Assembly (NCBI RefSeq): GCF_040712315.1
Contig: NC_134018.1
Coordinates: 3,681,501 to 3,745,500 of the forward strand
Length of the DNA: 64,000 nucleotides
Direction of reading: 5' to 3'
From: Castanea sativa
Taxonomy: Eukaryota; Streptophyta; Magnoliopsida; Fagales; Fagaceae
The translations under genes were made by a program, and so were the position numbers. Below are positions 59,955 to 64,000 of the stretch, piece after piece. The notes below the pieces were generated by a model that saw nothing but the letters and a program-made list of their open reading frames with translations, had not been told where the DNA came from and did no database searches. Position 1 is the first letter of the stretch. Every line of letters starts with the position of its first letter.

Positions 59955-60850
59955 AAGTATCAAACTGAAGCTTGGTCATGTTTGGTTCCTCGGACCACAT
60001 GCCTTGTATTTAATTAAGTATTGAATAGAACCTTAGTTATGTCTGGTCCTCGAATCATCTACTTTGGGAAAATTAAGACTTCAATTCACTTTTATAAGTA
60101 TCAAACTGAAGCTTGGTCATGCTTGGCTCCTCGGACCACATGCCTTGTATAAATTGATATTTAATTAAGTGTTGAACAGAACCTTAGTTATGTTTGGTCC
60201 TCGGATCATCTACTTTGGGAAAATTAACACTTCAGTTCACTTTTCTAAGTATCAAAAAGAAGCTTGGTCATGCTTGGCTCCTCGGACCACATGCCTTGTA
60301 TAAATTGATATTTAATTAAGTGTTGAACAGAACCTTAGTTATGTCTGGTCCTCGGATCATCTACTTTGGAGAAATTAACACTTCAGTTCACTTTTCTAAG
60401 TATCAAACTGAAGCTTGGTTATGCCTAGCTCCTCGGACCACATGCCTTGTATAAATTGATATTTAATTAAGTGTTGAACAAAACTTTAGTTATGTCTGGT
60501 TCTCGGATCATCTACTTTGGGGAAATTAACACTTCAGTTCACTTTTCTAAGTATCAAACTGAAGCTTAGTCATGCCTAGCTCCTCGGATCACATGCTTTT
60601 TATAAATTGATATTTAATTAAGTGTTGAACAGAACCTTAGTTATGTTTGGTCCTCGGATTATCTACTTTGGAAAAATTAACACATCAGTTCACTTTCCTA
60701 AGTATCAAACTGAAGCTTGGTTATGCCTGGCTCCTCGGACCACATGCCTTGTATAAATCGATATTTTTATTAAGTGTTGAACAAAATCTTAATTATGTCT
60801 GGTCCTCGGATCATTCACTTTGGAAAACTAACACTTCATGCCATACATAT
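59955..60850 (+). repeat. Tandem repeat array, 151-bp unit, about six copies
   Basis: Units start at 59955, 60096, 60247, 60398, 60549 and 60700 with AAGTATCAAACTGAAGCTTG. Each contains TGGCTCCTCGGACCACATGC, ATATTTAATTAAGTGTTGAA and GGTCCTCGGATCATCTACTT. Spacings are 141, then 151 four times. The last unit decays after 60840. The array lies 60 bases after the pol stop. Confidence 0.95.
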
Positions 60851-61283
60851 ATCTTATGTATGTTGATATTCTATTGAGCATTGGTTAAAATTTAATTATG
60901 TTTAATCCTTGATCAGTTTATGTTTGACATAGATCTAAGCCTAAATTTGCCATTCTACTTGAAAATCTTGAGGACTCCCAAGATAGTGATAAATGGATAG
61001 AAGTCCATGAGCATCACTTAAAGCATTTGCAAGTATAATGAACGTATTTATTGACTAATTCAGGCCAGATTGCTTCCTTAGAATTGTTAATTAATTTATG
61101 AAACGAAATAGACTATTGTTCTATTGTGACAAACAAGCATCAAGTAAGGCGAAAAAGATAACAGATAGAAATAACTTGCTATTTTTCATTGATTTGAAAT
61201 TCTTTGGAAGTACATTTACTTGCAAGTTGTCAAAATTATATTAAGATAAAGATAAAAAGAAAGGCTGGAGAGAAGAGGAGCAA
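60851..61283. other. Non-coding 3' region of the Tat element
   Basis: Degenerate AT-rich sequence lies between the tandem array and the end of the antisense gene. No open frame or repeat beyond the last partial unit was recognised. Confidence 0.5.
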
Positions 61284-63990
61284 TCATGGCTTCAGCTTTA
61301 TCTTTAGAGGGGCCTTAGGATCTTTTGGAAGTTGAGGTTGCGCCGAGGAGTCAGCAACTATCCCTTTGCCTTTCGGATCCTCCTCTATGGTTATGGGAAT
61401 TGTCGCTAAGACAAGCTCCAATGTTTCGTTGGTCTTTTTGTCCTTGGAAGAATCCTTGGGATCATTGGGAGGTTGTATATCCTCATGTGCCACCCCTACT
61501 GTTGATTCAATATGTTTGGGAAGCTGACTTTCAGTGGAGACGGGGTCTTCAGTCACGTCACCTTACTTATCCTCTGCTCCGTGAATGGCAGAACCATCCT
61601 TAGTTTGGGGAGGGGCAGGAGCTCGGATGGTTGGGGGAAAGTAGACATTTTCTGCCTTCCAAAGGGTGGAAGAGGCATCAATCCCAGCTTAGGAAAGTGT
61701 CTCATTCCATACTTGAAGGCAATAATGCCTACATACCTCAGAGACTTCAGCTTTGAAGTTTTCAATGGTCTCTGCCACGCCGACCTCATAGCCTTCTTGC
61801 TCAGCTTGGTCTTTTGCCTTTTCAGCCACCTCTTTTGCTTTGATTGCCTCTTCTTTAGCCTTGATGGCCTCCTACTTCGCCCTCTCAGATTCCTTTAAAT
61901 CTTTCTTGAGGTCCTCAATCAGCTTCTTTGCTACAGTATAATCCTCATCAGCTTGTCTGAGCTGCAATCTTTGGGTCTCGGCCTGCTTCTTGGCTGTTTT
62001 CAGAGCAACATCTAAGCCAGATTTCTCACTCTTTGCTTTGCTCAGATTAGCCGTGACCTCTTGCAGTTTCTTCTCCTGTAGGTCAAGGATCCTCTAGGTG
62101 TTGCTGCTCCTTGATTCTTCAGCCTTGAAGGACTTGTACGTACTAATGACGATCTCCTCTGCCCTGTGAGCAGACTGAATAGCCTGTGCGTAGAAGATAG
62201 CAAAGTAATAAAGCAAAGTTAAAATTTTCAAGTGTAACAGAAATGGAGGCAAACACAGCTTGGATGAAATCCTTACCATAACAAGTTCCTTCTTTAAACT
62301 CATGAAGACATTCTGATCTCTCATTCTTCTGAATTCACCCTTGTCCTCGGGTAATAGTAAGGCATGCTTCAGTGCGTCTGCTACGTAGGCGGCTGTTCCC
62401 TCATTAGAATTCTTGATGGATGTGTCAATAGTGACCGCATGGTCATCCATGGCCATCTCGGGAGCCTAGATTGGGGCATGTACAGCCGTGTGAGACTCGG
62501 TCCGTCTATCTGACTTTGTCTGCACTATGCGGGCCTGTTTTCCTTCTTTTACGAGCTCAAGCTCCTTGGAAAGGGAGTCTTTCCCTCCCTCAATCACTTC
62601 TTTCCCTTTCTACTGATCCCTCTTTTTATTTTGTGGTCAACTTGGTTAGTGCATTGAGATTGTGTAGGAGAAGGAGGAGGGGGGAGCTTAGATTCAGGGA
62701 CTTTCTCGGTACCTTTATCTTTGGCCTTGGTTTGAAGTACCTTAGGAAGCTCTTGGGCCGCCACTTGAGCTTCCAGTACGTCCTTAAGACTCTGCTTTGG
62801 CTTGCGTTGGATGCCCATGATATCAAATTGTTGGGTGGTGTCTTGTAGGATTGAGGAGGATGTGCCGAGGATAGCAACTTGGTCTTCAGGGGAATGAGTT
62901 TGATTGAAAACTTCGAACTCATCTTCGGAATCAGATACTTCAACATTCTCTTCTTCTTCTTCCTTTATAATGGTTTGAGAAGAGGTTGCTTCGCCAGATG
63001 CGTGTTGAGTTGGAAGAGGGACGAAGGGAATACCATCTGGTACGGGTTGTATGGGTTGTGTGATAAAAGTGCCCTGAGGAATAGAAGCTCCCTCAGGTAA
63101 TAGGAAACCCTTGACAGCTACGCTTATCCAGTGTAAGAGTGGATCCTTGGCTCTGATCACGCACTTCGGCGCTTGGAATGCTTTGGATATGGGGTCGTAG
63201 CTGAAGATTAAATGAGCTGCTCGGAGTTGGCCGTCTGAGTGAACTAACACTTCGGCCTGTAGTATTCTGTCTAATCTCGCGAAATCAACAAGATGAGGAT
63301 GGCGATCCGCTGCGTGTGGGTCTGCAAAATCGTTAAGAAGAAAAACAAGATTAGAATAAGTAAATGTTTTATATAAGCCCAGGTTTAAAAAAAAAAAAAG
63401 ATGGTTATCAATAGTTCAACCGGATCCAAAACTTCATCTGGTTTCCCCTCCCTAGTCGGACAGGGCATGCTGTCGTGCCAATCCCCTAATATAATTAGGA
63501 AGTCATTTTTCAGACCCTTGTTGAATTTAGGGAGCCATTTGATTAATCTAACTTCTGGATACCTAGATTTTAGGTAATATCCACCTTGCTTCTTGAGGAA
63601 GTGAAGGTTATAAACCCAGTTCACATCATGATGGGTGAGTCCTAGGTTCCTCTTTTCATTTAGGGCATCTATGGAACCTAGAATCCTAAACATGTTTGGG
63701 GCGCATTGGGTAGGAGCTAATCTAAACGCCCTAAGATAATCCCTAGTAACGGTCCCCATTGGGATTTTCATCCCTCCTTCTATGAATACTATCATCAAGA
63801 TTACTACCTCTCCCATTTCCCTTTTTCATACCACTCCTCTTCCGAACAGTATTTAACAGATACCCCTGGTGGAATTCTGTACTTAGCCTTAAATTGTTCT
63901 ATTTTTTCGTTTGAGTCTACTAGGGAAGCAAATCTACCCATTTGTGAGAGCAGGGTATGGGTATGGTAGAAGAACTAAGAAAATAGATGA
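61284..63990 (-). pseudogene. Antisense accessory gene of the Tat element (spliced, decayed)
   Basis: Reading right to left, about 63940-63385 encodes EGGMKIPMGTVTRDYLRAFR...APNMFRILGSIDALNEKRNL...GGYYLKSRYPEVRL, resembling the 'putative gypsy-type transposon' (Transposase_28-like) domain. An exon starting after TTTTGCAG at about 63325 runs to 62594 with acidic and Pro-rich linkers. Next comes AMDDHAVTIDTSIKNSNEGT, an intron with good GT-AG sites (62184-62276), then a coiled coil (KKLQEVTANLSKAKSEKSGL; EEAIKAKEVAEKAKDQAEQE), VCRHYCLQVWNETLS and a C-terminal KAPLKIKLKP ending at 61284. In-frame TAGs near 62094, 61875 and 62467 and a shift near 63820 break it. Antisense genes in this position are known in some Tat elements; the function is unknown. 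Confidence 0.72.
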
Positions 63991-64000
63991 GCCGAGGATA

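Larger units (their letters stand above)
53728..64000 (+). mobile_element. Ty3/gypsy LTR retrotransposon, Tat type, 3' end beyond the window
   Basis: The order is LTR, primer-binding region, gag, protease, RT, RNase H, second RNase H, integrase, tandem repeats, antisense gene. The second RNase H and long 3' region place it in the Tat lineage of plant Metaviridae. At least 10.3 kb are present without a 3' LTR, so the element is larger. Numerous stops and frameshifts show it is not autonomous. It lies in intron 2 of CslE copy C. Confidence 0.9.

Noticed and set aside
59955..60850. Possible CRISPR-like array
   Set aside because: Units are contiguous 151-bp direct repeats without unique spacers, in a plant retrotransposon.
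61325..61898. Plus-strand open frames after the Tat array
   Set aside because: The minus strand carries the recognisable conserved protein; these are its shadows.

Overview
The window is nuclear DNA of a flowering plant. It has AT-rich intergenic sequence, genes with GT-AG introns, many short inverted-repeat transposons, LINE and SINE debris and a large Ty3/gypsy element. The protein families and repeat style suggest a woody eudicot (an oak- or chestnut-like Fagales genome would fit), but that is inference. No rRNA or intact tRNA gene, organelle insertion or CRISPR was seen.

Layout. 1-2531 (minus): 3' truncated gene for a sucrase/ferredoxin-like (AIM32-type) thioredoxin-fold protein. 4599-7605 (minus): complete two-exon WEB-family coiled-coil gene (At5g55860-like), with a probable leader intron and promoter up to about 10.2 kb. 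10.3-24.5 kb is a gene-poor transposon graveyard. It holds three Harbinger-like elements with 3-bp TWA target duplications, one of which splits a small unidentified gene and carries a GATC-rich minisatellite, plus LINE fragments and a 26-bp near-perfect palindrome.

24.6-52.5 kb holds three tandem same-strand copies of a cellulose synthase-like E (CslE) gene with identical exon lengths from exon 2 on. Copy A (24581-29850) is intact, 735 codons, with one GC-AG intron. Copy B (35959-45444) is complete apart from an in-frame TAG in the last exon that removes most of the C-terminal membrane bundle. Copy C (51113-52471) shows only exons 1-2 before a retrotransposon starts in intron 2. A MITE shared by intron 2 of all three copies shows it was inserted before the duplications. 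Introns and spacers contain a hAT element with perfect 8-bp target duplication, a Mutator-like element with perfect 9-bp duplication, a long-TIR element carrying a gene fragment, a U2 snRNA fragment and a 113/115-bp foldback.

53728-64000 is a Ty3/gypsy element of the Tat type (dual RNase H), truncated by the window edge: 5' LTR, primer-binding region, decayed gag, protease, RT, RNase H, second (archaeal-type) RNase H and integrase. It is followed by about six copies of a 151-bp tandem repeat and then an antisense, intron-containing accessory gene. The sense genes are dead: nearly every stop looks like a C-to-T or G-to-A transition, and the integrase has lost its catalytic glutamate.

The most unusual parts are the antisense spliced accessory gene with the adjacent satellite-like array in the Tat element, and the CslE cluster caught in three states of integrity.
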